From an uncultured Bacilli bacterium (GTDB taxonomy: Bacteria > Bacillota_I > Bacilli_A > RF39 > UBA660): a DNA stretch of 64,000 nucleotides. Location of the stretch: positions 1 through 64,000 of the forward strand of contig CAKOPW010000005.1 of NCBI GenBank assembly GCA_934101115.1. The letters run 5' to 3'. Below the pieces are notes generated by a model. That model saw nothing but the letters and a program-made list of their open reading frames with translations, ran no database searches and was not told the origin of the DNA. The translations under genes were made by a program, and so were the position numbers. The number at the start of each line of letters is the position of its first letter. Within the stretch, counting starts at the first letter, position 1. Shown here piece by piece: positions 57,187-64,000 of this stretch.

Positions 57187-57637
57187 AAAAAATATAGAAA
57201 TATCTATAAAAAAATATGACTTTAAGATTCTTGATTATAATGAAAATAATGAATACATAAAAACAATTATTGAAAAAGATTACGCAAAAAGTTTTAATAT
57301 AGATTTTAATGGGATAATTAAAGTAGAATGTATAATAATGCGTAAGATGTATGATATGTTTTGTGTTTATACGTATCCAAAATTTAAAGAAATATCTAAT
57401 ATAATTCCAAAGAAGGCATTTTATCATATGTACGAAGATGGTAGTATTTGTTATGCGCCTCCTAAAAGACCATTGGTTGAAAAATGGAGTTTAGAAGATT
57501 TTATAAGTTCTATAGATTCCTTTTTTCATAACTATTTTTCGATTGAATATATTGGAGAAGGCGAATTATTTCAACTTGAACATGGTGAAAAAGGATTAAT
57601 ACAATATGAATTTATTTATAGAGTTTCAGAAAATTAA
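57152..57637 (+). CDS. E2-like protein of type II CBASS (short form)
   Basis: 161 residues from ATG 57152, which has GAGG upstream and overlaps the CD-NTase end by 35 bases. Resembles CBASS E2 domains: YHMYEDGSICYAPPKRPL with candidate catalytic C100, EKWSLEDFISSIDSFFHNYF and a gly-rich end GEGELFQLEHGEKG. No E1 gene is present, which would make it an E2-only system. Identification rests on motif, size and context, so moderate. Confidence 0.6.
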   Translation: MTKVIHHGVINKKNIEISIKKYDFKILDYNENNEYIKTIIEKDYAKSFNIDFNGIIKVECIIMRKMYDMFCVYTYPKFKEISNIIPKKAFYHMYEDGSICYAPPKRPLVEKWSLEDFISSIDSFFHNYFSIEYIGEGELFQLEHGEKGLIQYEFIYRVSEN

Positions 57638-57653
57638 GTGTTGATAAAAAAAG

Positions 57654-57687
57654 AGCATATATAGCTACGTGAGCTATATATGCTTTT
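57654..57687 (+). terminator. CBASS operon terminator
   Basis: Perfect 13-bp stem AGCATATATAGCT / AGCTATATATGCT with a 5-base loop and TTTTC. Confidence 0.8.
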
Positions 57688-57689
57688 CT

Positions 57690-58107
57690 TATGTCTGCTC
57701 AGTTTCTGCACAACAATTTAGTTACATTTTGCTGTGCAAGATTGAATATTTTTAAACTATTTATCTTGAAGCAGTTGATTTTAAAGGGATTATACAGGTA
57801 TGATTTATCCATTGCATTATGCCCATTGGAGAGAGCGAAAACTCTCATTTTGGAAGTATAATTTCTTCTTTTATTTATATAAACAACCATATTTTTATCA
57901 TTTAAAGAAACAAGAATTATTATAAAATTGTTCAATTTTTAGAAAGTCATTTTTTTTTACACTATATTCCGAGTTTCTAACTTGCTTATATCTTGCTTAA
58001 ATTCTATCTAAAGTACAATATTCCATATCTATTGCTATGTTTATACGTATTTAAATAATGACTTTTTGCTAAAAAATTGATACAATAAAATTAGAAAGTT
58101 GGTTATT
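57690..58107. other. Intergenic region with no assigned gene
   Basis: A 78-codon open frame on the minus strand (57699-57935) contains SKMRVFALSNGHNAMDKSYL but has no ribosome-binding site I trust and no recognisable family. A GAGAG-CGAAAA-CTCTC hairpin followed by ATTTT lies near 57831. Probably remnant DNA. The end of the region carries a weak promoter-like TTGCTA...TAAAAT. Confidence 0.3.
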
Positions 58108-58353
58108 ATGAGAGAAATACAAATTAACAGAATTTATAAACATTTTAAAGGAGACTATTATTTAGTTGTTGGTGTTGGAACTTATTCAGAAACACAAGAA
58201 AAATGTGTTATTTATAGAAAATTATATGAAGATGGCTCTTTATGGATTAGACCAATGGACATGTTCTTAAGTGAAGTTGATCATGAAAAATATCCTGATG
58301 TTAAACAAAAATATAGATTTGAACTTCAAAATATTAAAAGTGTAGCTAAATAA
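58108..58353 (+). CDS. DUF1653-family protein
   Basis: 81 residues from ATG 58108. Carries the family pattern: IYKHFKGDYYLVVGVGTYSE, VIYRKLYEDGSLWIRPMDMF. Small beta-rich protein of unknown function, common on mobile elements. Followed after 12 bases by a deoxyribosyltransferase-like gene, probably cotranscribed. Confidence 0.8.
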   Translation: MREIQINRIYKHFKGDYYLVVGVGTYSETQEKCVIYRKLYEDGSLWIRPMDMFLSEVDHEKYPDVKQKYRFELQNIKSVAK

Positions 58354-58365
58354 AGAGGTAAAAAT

Positions 58366-58674
58366 ATGAAAACAATTACAGTATGTGGAAGTTTAAAATT
58401 TTATAAAGAGATAGTGGAAATAGCTTTAAAAATGGAATTAGAAGGAAATTGTATGTTAGTTCCAATATACAATCCATACAATACGGACAAAGATGCATTT
58501 ACTGACGAAGAAATAAAGATGATTTCAAAAATGCATTATGAAAAAATAAAACTGTCCGACGCAATTTTAGTTGTAGATGTTGATGGTTATATCGGTAGCA
58601 GTACAAGTAAAGAGATAGAATACGCTAAATCACTTAATAAAGAAATCCTTTACTATAGTGATTTAACTAAATAA
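58366..58674 (+). CDS. Nucleoside 2-deoxyribosyltransferase-like protein
   Basis: 102 residues. CGSLKFYKE at the start, MHYEKIKLSDAILVVDVDGYIGSSTSKEIEYA in the second half. This is the fold of the deoxyribosyltransferase-like superfamily that also includes TIR-adjacent and LOG-type nucleotide enzymes. The family is large; catalytic function cannot be told from sequence. Follows the DUF1653 gene with a good ribosome-binding site (AGAGGT). Confidence 0.6.
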   Translation: MKTITVCGSLKFYKEIVEIALKMELEGNCMLVPIYNPYNTDKDAFTDEEIKMISKMHYEKIKLSDAILVVDVDGYIGSSTSKEIEYAKSLNKEILYYSDLTK

Positions 58675-58691
58675 TGAAAGAGTGAGTTTAT

Positions 58692-59456
58692 ATGAATAAA
58701 AAAAATTTAGAAACAATAATTTTATTAATAATTATACTTGTCTTAATTTCAATTATTTTTGTTTTAATTAAAAATAAAAATGATAATAAGCAAGAACCAA
58801 AACAAGAAACATATGTTGCATACGTAAAAATTAATCCTTTGGTAAAACTTACATTTGATGTGAATTATGAATGTAATAAAGAAAATAAATGTGAACCAGT
58901 AGATAATAAAATCACTAACATTGATTTACTAAACGATGATGCTAAAAATATATACTCTGATTTAGAATATAAGAATAAAAGTTTAGAATTAGTAATTGCA
59001 TCATTAATAGATGTTGCAGATCAAAACAACAAAGATATCAGTAAAGTAACTGTTACTTCAAATTATGAATTTGACAAAGAAGATTTAACAAAAAAAATAT
59101 TAGATAATTTGACATCGACTAAAAGTGTTGAAATAGGTTATAACTATCAAAAAAATATTGATGAAAGCAGTTTGATGGAAAAAACTTCTGCAAAAACAAC
59201 TACAACAACTACAGAAAAAACTACAACTAAATGTGTAAGTAAAAAATTTAAAAAGAAATTCACTTATGCTTATAAAACACAAGAAGAATGTAAAAAGCAA
59301 GGAAATAATGACTTCAATAATATGACTGACAATGTTGATGATAGCATTTTCTCATATGGATGTGAAGCTGTTAAAGATGACTGTGGAAACACATGGTATG
59401 GAGTAGTTTTCTATAAATGGTCAGAAGAAAAAGGAGAATATCCATATTATTACTAA
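58692..59456 (+). CDS. RsgI-like single-pass membrane protein
   Basis: 254 residues. Short cytosolic start, membrane segment at about 8-27, then an extracellular stretch YVKINPLVKLTFDV that resembles the RsgI middle domain (dINPSVEL), a Thr-rich linker (KTTTTTTEKTTTK) and a cysteine-containing tail. Anti-sigma RsgI proteins have an N-terminal sigma-binding domain, which is absent here. A role as a surface protein is likely; the exact one is unknown. Confidence 0.5.
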   Translation: MNKKNLETIILLIIILVLISIIFVLIKNKNDNKQEPKQETYVAYVKINPLVKLTFDVNYECNKENKCEPVDNKITNIDLLNDDAKNIYSDLEYKNKSLELVIASLIDVADQNNKDISKVTVTSNYEFDKEDLTKKILDNLTSTKSVEIGYNYQKNIDESSLMEKTSAKTTTTTTEKTTTKCVSKKFKKKFTYAYKTQEECKKQGNNDFNNMTDNVDDSIFSYGCEAVKDDCGNTWYGVVFYKWSEEKGEYPYYY

Positions 59457-59484
59457 AATTAGCTTAATCGCTAATTTTTTTATA
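59457..59484 (+). terminator. Terminator after the RsgI-like gene
   Basis: AATTAGC-TTAATC-GCTAATT stem with a T-run. Confidence 0.8.
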
Positions 59485-59523
59485 TTTTTATGTTATACTC
59501 TAAATATAAAAGGAGAATCATAA

Positions 59524-59964
59524 ATGAAAAGTGTCGAATTAAGGAAAGAACCAAATGACAATTTTAGAAATTGGATTATAGAAGAGTGGAAGCATCACAA
59601 TACGGTTGATCCATTTTATCAATTAAAAATAATAAAACCACAGGATTTAACTTTTAATGATAATGAAGAATATTATAAAATCATATATGAGAAACAAGAA
59701 ATTGGGTTTATAGGCTTAAAAGTATATGATGATGAGATTTATATATATCGTTTTCTTATTGATAAAAAATTTAGAGGAAAAGGCATTGGAACCGAAGTAT
59801 TAAATTTAATAATTGATCGCGCAAGGTATGAAAACAAAGATATTTCATTAGATGTATTTGAAAAAAATGAAGCAAAGAAATTATACGAACGAGTTGGATT
59901 TAAGAATCGTTATACAAACATGGTAATAAAAGTTAATGATAATATTGAATATAAAGAAAGGTAA
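59524..59964 (+). CDS. GNAT-family N-acetyltransferase
   Basis: 146 residues with acetyl-CoA-binding motif KFRGKGIGTEVLNLII and the C-terminal NEAKKLYERVGF. Substrate unknown. AAAGGAGAAT precedes ATG 59524; a TATACT promoter element is visible about 30 bases upstream. Four bases separate it from the serpin-like gene. Confidence 0.88.
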   Translation: MKSVELRKEPNDNFRNWIIEEWKHHNTVDPFYQLKIIKPQDLTFNDNEEYYKIIYEKQEIGFIGLKVYDDEIYIYRFLIDKKFRGKGIGTEVLNLIIDRARYENKDISLDVFEKNEAKKLYERVGFKNRYTNMVIKVNDNIEYKER

Positions 59965-59967
59965 AAT

Positions 59968-61047
59968 ATGAAAAAGAATATATTAATAATAATTATAGTT
60001 TTAGTAATTCTAGTTGGAGGTATTTATCTAGTCTTTATTTCAAAAAAACAACATGCTAATACAGAAACCACTGGAGTTTTAGTAGTACCAACATTTATTG
60101 ATAAAATAGATAATGATGCTGCTTGGTGTGCAACTTTTAATTTAATATGGAATGATTTGAAAAATGATCTAGTGAAACAAGACATTAAATTTGAACAAGA
60201 TAATACTTATGTTAACAATTTAAATAAAGAACTTTTTAAAGAAAGCGATATTTCAAACGACTACTATTATAAAGTATATGGAAAGAAGACATTAAAATTA
60301 AAAAGTGAAATAGAAAAGAACATTAAAGAAAAGTTTGATCAAACTAGTGATATATTAGATAAATTTGATTGGAGTGAAGATTCATTAGATAATGGTAGCA
60401 GCGGTCTTGAAAGATATATTTTCTACACTATGCTATATCGTGAATTTAAATATAAAACAAAGTTTGTGAAGTTGAACGAAGATAAATTTAATAATGTAGA
60501 AAATGTTAAATATTTTGGTGTTAAAGATAATAAAGAGTCTTATAAGAATCAAATAAACATTATTTACTACAATAACGAAGATGATTTTGCAATTAAATTA
60601 ACTACAACAAGTAATGATGAAATTATTATAAATAAAAATCCAAAAGGAGATAATTTTGAAGAAATTTATAACAACATTATAATCACAGGTTCAAAATATA
60701 AAGGAAATAAAGAATTTACTAAATTAGATAATTTTAAAATGCCATATATTAATTTAAATGTATTAAAAGAATATAATGAGTTAGAAAATAAAAAATTTTA
60801 TGACAAAGATAATAATACCTTAATCATAGATAAAGCTTTACAAACTATAAAATTTGAACTTGATGAAAATGGTGGAAAAATTAAAAGTGAGGCAGGCATG
60901 GATGTTGTTAAATTTTCGGCATCGAATCCTAAAGAAAAATCAAAAAATTTAAATGTTACTAAAACATTTGCAATATTTTTAAAAGAAGATTCTAAAGATA
61001 AACCATACTTTGCAGCTAAAATAGGTGACATTAGCAAATACCAATAA
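59968..61047 (+). CDS. Divergent serpin-like membrane-anchored protein
   Basis: 359 residues. N-terminal hydrophobic segment (about 5-25), probably a signal anchor. The C-terminal part aligns by eye with serpins: IIDKALQTIKFELDENGG, then a variable loop KSEAGMDVVKFSASNPKEK, then TKTFAIFLKEDSKDKPYFAAKIGD, compared with the serpin KAxIEVxExGTEAAAAT hinge and FLFxIxDxxxxxxLFxGxV end. The hinge is not small-residue rich, so protease inhibition by loop insertion is doubtful. Relationship is a suggestion, not established. Confidence 0.5.
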   Translation: MKKNILIIIIVLVILVGGIYLVFISKKQHANTETTGVLVVPTFIDKIDNDAAWCATFNLIWNDLKNDLVKQDIKFEQDNTYVNNLNKELFKESDISNDYYYKVYGKKTLKLKSEIEKNIKEKFDQTSDILDKFDWSEDSLDNGSSGLERYIFYTMLYREFKYKTKFVKLNEDKFNNVENVKYFGVKDNKESYKNQINIIYYNNEDDFAIKLTTTSNDEIIINKNPKGDNFEEIYNNIIITGSKYKGNKEFTKLDNFKMPYINLNVLKEYNELENKKFYDKDNNTLIIDKALQTIKFELDENGGKIKSEAGMDVVKFSASNPKEKSKNLNVTKTFAIFLKEDSKDKPYFAAKIGDISKYQ

Positions 61048-61119
61048 TACCTTAATTTATAAACAATTGTAAGTAGTCTTTACATTTTAGTATAAATATG
61101 ATAATTTAATATTGACGAC

Positions 61120-61164
61120 GAGAGCAATGCAAAAAGCATTTATGTTTTGCATGCTCTCTTTTTT
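61120..61164 (+). terminator. Strong hairpin terminator ahead of a membrane-protein gene
   Basis: GAGAGC-A-ATGCAAAA (61120-61134) pairs with TTTTGCAT-GCTCTC (61145-61158), 10-base loop, then TTTTTT. It lies between a weak TTTACA...TAATTT promoter and the gene start at 61178, only 14 bases away. Either the terminator of the gene before or an attenuator. Confidence 0.75.
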
Positions 61165-61177
61165 GTGAGGTAAAAGT

Positions 61178-61963
61178 ATGTTGATTATATTGTTTTTATT
61201 TATAGTTTTTTCTATTTTTTTTATAAAGTATGTAAAAAGATGTGATTATATTGAAAGGTTAATAGCATTAGCGCTTGTTTTTTCTACGCTTGTTCCTCTA
61301 GCAATATATTATTCAGATTGGTTTAATTTACCTGGCAGATTAGGTTTTTTAGACAATATTGATTCAAATCGATGGTTTAATTTAGCTTCAGACTATATCA
61401 TAACAATAATTGGAACTATTCTGAGTAGTTCTGTTGTAATTTTAACGACAATTCATCAGTTTCAAAAACAAACTGAAGAAAATAATAACAATAACAGAAT
61501 AGCAAACATGCCTTTATTCAGATATGAGATAATGAATAAATATGAAAGTAATAAAGTAAATAGTGTTGACATTACTAATGAATCAAGTGATGAAATAAAA
61601 CTTTATTATTTAAACATAAATGTAAATAACGTAGGCCTAAATCATGCTAGAAATATAAAATATATTATATATTTAGATGATAAAGAAAAGACTCAAAATA
61701 ATCTAATTAATCCACAATCAATTTTAAAAAACAATGATGATTGGAATTTAAATATAGTATTAAATCTTCCATTTTATAGAAAAAATAGTACAAACGAACA
61801 TAAGGCAAAAATTATTTTTTATTATGAAGATTTACTTAGTAATAGATATAGTCAAGAGTTAACTTTGTATGTGGAAACCACCTTAGAATCGGCATCCTCA
61901 TTTTCTGGATATTTGTTGTATATAACAAATATAGTAATAGAAGAAGAAAAGTATTTAAAATAA
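61178..61963 (+). CDS. Hypothetical membrane protein
   Basis: 261 residues, three hydrophobic segments near residues 1-18, 27-45 and about 72-92, then a soluble beta-rich domain (about 110-240; LYYLNINVNNVGLNHARNIKYIIYLD). The soluble part looks like an immunoglobulin-like or CARDB-type fold. No family recognised. GTGAGGTAAAAGT ribosome-binding site. The following exonuclease gene begins 31 bases later. Confidence 0.7.
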   Translation: MLIILFLFIVFSIFFIKYVKRCDYIERLIALALVFSTLVPLAIYYSDWFNLPGRLGFLDNIDSNRWFNLASDYIITIIGTILSSSVVILTTIHQFQKQTEENNNNNRIANMPLFRYEIMNKYESNKVNSVDITNESSDEIKLYYLNINVNNVGLNHARNIKYIIYLDDKEKTQNNLINPQSILKNNDDWNLNIVLNLPFYRKNSTNEHKAKIIFYYEDLLSNRYSQELTLYVETTLESASSFSGYLLYITNIVIEEEKYLK

Positions 61964-61994
61964 GTATAAATAATAATAAAAGAAGGGTAAAAAA

Positions 61995-63662
61995 ATGAAA
62001 AAAATTGATAAATCAAAATATGTTGTTTTGGATGTTGAAACAAATGGACTATCATCAATAAATTGTGATCTATTATCAATCTCAATTTATAGCCCAGATA
62101 ATCAAAAAAAGTATAATAGATTTTTACCACTGGAATTAAATGATTGTGTTTTAACAACCGGAATTAACGGAATAACAGAAGAAATGTTATTAAATAAATC
62201 TGCAATGAGTCAAGAAGAATTTAATATACTTATTAAGGATTTTGACTTAGAAAATCGTATAATTCTTCATTATGGTTCTATAGACGAAAAGTTTATAAAA
62301 AATTATTTAAAAAGGAAAAAAATAAAAGGTTTTGAAAAATTAAAATTTTATAATATTAAACACAATATTATCTCTTCTAAGTTTTCAGAAGGTAATATTA
62401 CAAAAGATAATCTTTGTGAACTTTATAGTATAGAAAATGTAACAAAAGTTCATTCAGGAATTAATGATTGTATTCTGGAGTGGAAACTTTTTGAAAAAAT
62501 GAATGATAATAAGCTATTGGTAACAGGAAATAATGTTTATGAGTTTAATGAAGATTATATAATCCCAGCAAACTTTTTGCAAAATTATCCGAATTTTAAG
62601 TATCAAATTAAAAATTATCCTTGTATATATTATAATCTTGAGAAACTTGAGTCATTTATAGTTGATTCTAACCTTGTAAAAAAATTTAGTACAAATATAA
62701 GCGGTATAACAATAGAACATTTAATTAATAGCATGTTACATGTTGATGATAAAAGTTATGAAAATTTTGAATTTCTTGTGAATAATAAAACTAAGTTAAA
62801 AAAAATTGGAAATTTAAAATCCAATATAAAAACTATTTATATTATGAAAAATGAAGATGGTACAATTTCCGCACAAAATAAAAAAGATGGAAAAGAAGTA
62901 GAACAAATAAATCATGTTACAAACATTATTAAAGAGCAAATTGAGCCGTTAATTGATTATATTAAAATAAATATTTTTAACAATAAAAAAGTAATGTCTC
63001 AAGAATTAGTAATTAATTATGAAGATAATGTATTAGCAATGTGTGATTTATCAACGGATGACAAAATTTTAGAAATAAAAATTAGTAATATGGATGTAGA
63101 TAAAATTAGATATCAGTTATTTTATGAGTCAAAGGGTAGAGAAATATTTTTATTGAAAACAAATTGGGAATTTTCATCAAAAAATAGACTAAAGTTTGTT
63201 ATATATAAAGCTATACCTGTTTACAATAAAGTATATACAACTAAAAAAAATAATAATAAACTAAGACGTCAATTAGAATCTAAAATTAGAAATAAAAACG
63301 TGGAAATTGTTGAATATACAAATCAGCATTCAAATATAAAACTAAAATGTAAATTATGTGGAAATGAGTGGATATCATCTTATGACAAAATTTTAAAAAA
63401 ACCATATTGTTTAAATTGCATTGAGGTAACGCGACCATCAAATTATGAAGAGCGATTAATAGCAACTGCAGAAAAAGGTAAAAAAGGGTTATTAAAGTAT
63501 CAAAATGAATTAAAATATAAAACTAATGGAAATTTAATAGCTATTAATTATCACGGTGAAAAAGAAAAACTAACAGTTTTCTGTAATAAATGTGGAAACT
63601 ATTGGAAAGCAAAGGCTAACAAATTATTAGAAGATCCAAATTGTCCAAAATGTAAAATTTAG
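61995..63662 (+). CDS. DnaQ-type exonuclease fused to a RecB-like nuclease and zinc ribbons
   Basis: 555 residues. Residues 5-165: DEDDh exonuclease with VVLDVETNG (D13, E15), HYGSIDEKFI (D96) and VHSGINDC (H152, D157). Residues about 330-395: PD-(D/E)xK pattern with E336, D350, EIK at 359-361, Q373 (QLFYE). The C-terminus carries two CxxC...CxxC zinc ribbons (LKCKLCGNEW...YCLNC and VFCNKCGNYW...NCPKC). Two predicted nucleases in one chain suggests processing of invading or recombining DNA. Standalone function unknown. Good ribosome-binding site (AAGGG). Confidence 0.72.
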   Translation: MKKIDKSKYVVLDVETNGLSSINCDLLSISIYSPDNQKKYNRFLPLELNDCVLTTGINGITEEMLLNKSAMSQEEFNILIKDFDLENRIILHYGSIDEKFIKNYLKRKKIKGFEKLKFYNIKHNIISSKFSEGNITKDNLCELYSIENVTKVHSGINDCILEWKLFEKMNDNKLLVTGNNVYEFNEDYIIPANFLQNYPNFKYQIKNYPCIYYNLEKLESFIVDSNLVKKFSTNISGITIEHLINSMLHVDDKSYENFEFLVNNKTKLKKIGNLKSNIKTIYIMKNEDGTISAQNKKDGKEVEQINHVTNIIKEQIEPLIDYIKINIFNNKKVMSQELVINYEDNVLAMCDLSTDDKILEIKISNMDVDKIRYQLFYESKGREIFLLKTNWEFSSKNRLKFVIYKAIPVYNKVYTTKKNNNKLRRQLESKIRNKNVEIVEYTNQHSNIKLKCKLCGNEWISSYDKILKKPYCLNCIEVTRPSNYEERLIATAEKGKKGLLKYQNELKYKTNGNLIAINYHGEKEKLTVFCNKCGNYWKAKANKLLEDPNCPKCKI

Positions 63663-63703
63663 TTATTCTAGTTAAATCAAAAATATAAAATATTTTTAAA
63701 AAC

Positions 63704-63731
63704 TTGCATTATAAAAAATGCATGATATAAT
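63704..63731 (+). promoter_or_regulatory. Promoter of the KTSC leader
   Basis: -35 TTGCAT (63704-63709), extended -10 TGATATAAT (TATAAT at 63726-63731), 16-base spacer. Confidence 0.7.
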
Positions 63732-63745
63732 TTAATTGTAAAAGA

Positions 63746-63795
63746 AAGCGCTAGTATAGGCTTCCCTTAAAGGACTTATACTGCGCTTTTTTTGT
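63746..63795 (+). terminator. Promoter-proximal hairpin before the KTSC gene
   Basis: AAGCGC-T-AGTATA pairs with TATACT-GCGCTT across an 18-base loop holding CTTCCCTTAA, followed by TTTTTT. It starts about 15 bases after the predicted transcription start and ends 23 bases before the gene, so it may be an attenuator or end a very short RNA. Confidence 0.75.
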
Positions 63796-63817
63796 TGTAG
63801 TAAGGAGGTGTAAAAAT

Positions 63818-64000
63818 ATGTATGATTTTAAAGATGTTGATTCTAGCAATTTGCAATCAATTGCTATATCAGGTAACGACTTAATAATAAGATTCGTTAA
63901 TGGAAGAATATATAGATATTATGGAGCAGCAAAAGAATATAACAATCTTTTAAACGCAAATAGCAAGGGAACCTATTTTGCAAATTATATAAAAAATGAA
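63818..64000 (+). CDS. KTSC-domain protein (partial, window edge)
   Basis: 61 codons to the window end, reading through. AAGGAGGTG precedes ATG 63818. VDSSNLQSIAISGNDLIIRF, then VNGRIYRYYGA and NANSKGTYFANYI match the KTSC domain, a small fold found on phages and plasmids. Function unknown. The 3' end lies outside the window. Confidence 0.75.
   Translation, partial: MYDFKDVDSSNLQSIAISGNDLIIRFVNGRIYRYYGAAKEYNNLLNANSKGTYFANYIKNE

Noticed and set aside
57699..57935. 78-codon minus-strand open frame
   Set aside because: No recognisable domain, no convincing start signals, flanked by decayed DNA.

Overview
The window is strongly AT-rich, uses TGA as an ordinary stop codon, and carries a chromosome-origin gene order typical of low-GC Bacillota (Bacilli / Erysipelotrichia-like relatives). 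Sporulation-type genes (ricT, a bofA-like gene, spoIIR, spoIID, a spoIIQ-like gene) sit at their usual Bacillota addresses, so the organism is a spore-former or descends from one. I cannot name a genus from sequence alone.

Core region, 1 to about 43.7 kb. The replication origin lies at about 22.6-22.9 kb, between dnaA (minus) and rpmH (plus), with a second DnaA-box group between dnaA and dnaN. Nearly all core genes point away from it. Left arm, read outward on the minus strand: dnaA, dnaN, a ComK-family regulator, recF, gyrB, gyrA, a 1 kb non-coding parS array, SRP RNA, tadA, dnaX, ybaB, recR, a bofA-like gene, holB, ricT, yabB, pth, mfd, a methionine-type T-box, metG, tatD and a 3D-domain protein. 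Right arm, plus strand: rpmH, rnpA, yidC, jag, mnmE, mnmG, rsmG, a Noc-like ParB gene, then (after one head-on class A PBP gene) a DUF1934 gene, rpoE, prfA, prmC, spoIIR, murA, rpmE, an ATP-grasp gene, rpiB, a DUF1146 gene, spoIID, a spoIIQ-like gene, a gene without a standard start codon, recG and a small CxxC protein. Two terminator-ended structured RNAs lie just before and just after the recG pair.

Accessory region, about 43.7 kb to the right edge. It opens with about 1.9 kb of decayed phage or conjugative-element genes, each disabled by small lesions, and a repressor-type operator region. Next is a defence island: HTH regulator, double-domain cytosine methyltransferase, McrB-type GTPase and LlaJI-type endonuclease (one operon); a large SF1 helicase; a Fic protein with a twin-operator promoter; a structured intergenic stretch; and a three-gene candidate CBASS operon (DUF6602 nuclease-like protein, CD-NTase, E2-like protein). 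After 58 kb come small accessory genes: DUF1653, a deoxyribosyltransferase-like protein, an RsgI-like membrane protein, GNAT, a divergent serpin-like protein, a membrane protein, a DnaQ plus PD-(D/E)xK nuclease fusion, and a KTSC protein cut by the window edge.

The most striking observations are the parS array (eight perfect 16-bp sites and one degenerate site, five of them embedded in perfect palindromes of 28-36 bp with different arms), a 24-bp Noc-site palindrome inside dnaX, a Noc-like ParB gene with no adjacent soj-spo0J pair, the fused methyltransferase, the CBASS operon with an unusual nuclease-like partner, and the exonuclease-nuclease fusion.
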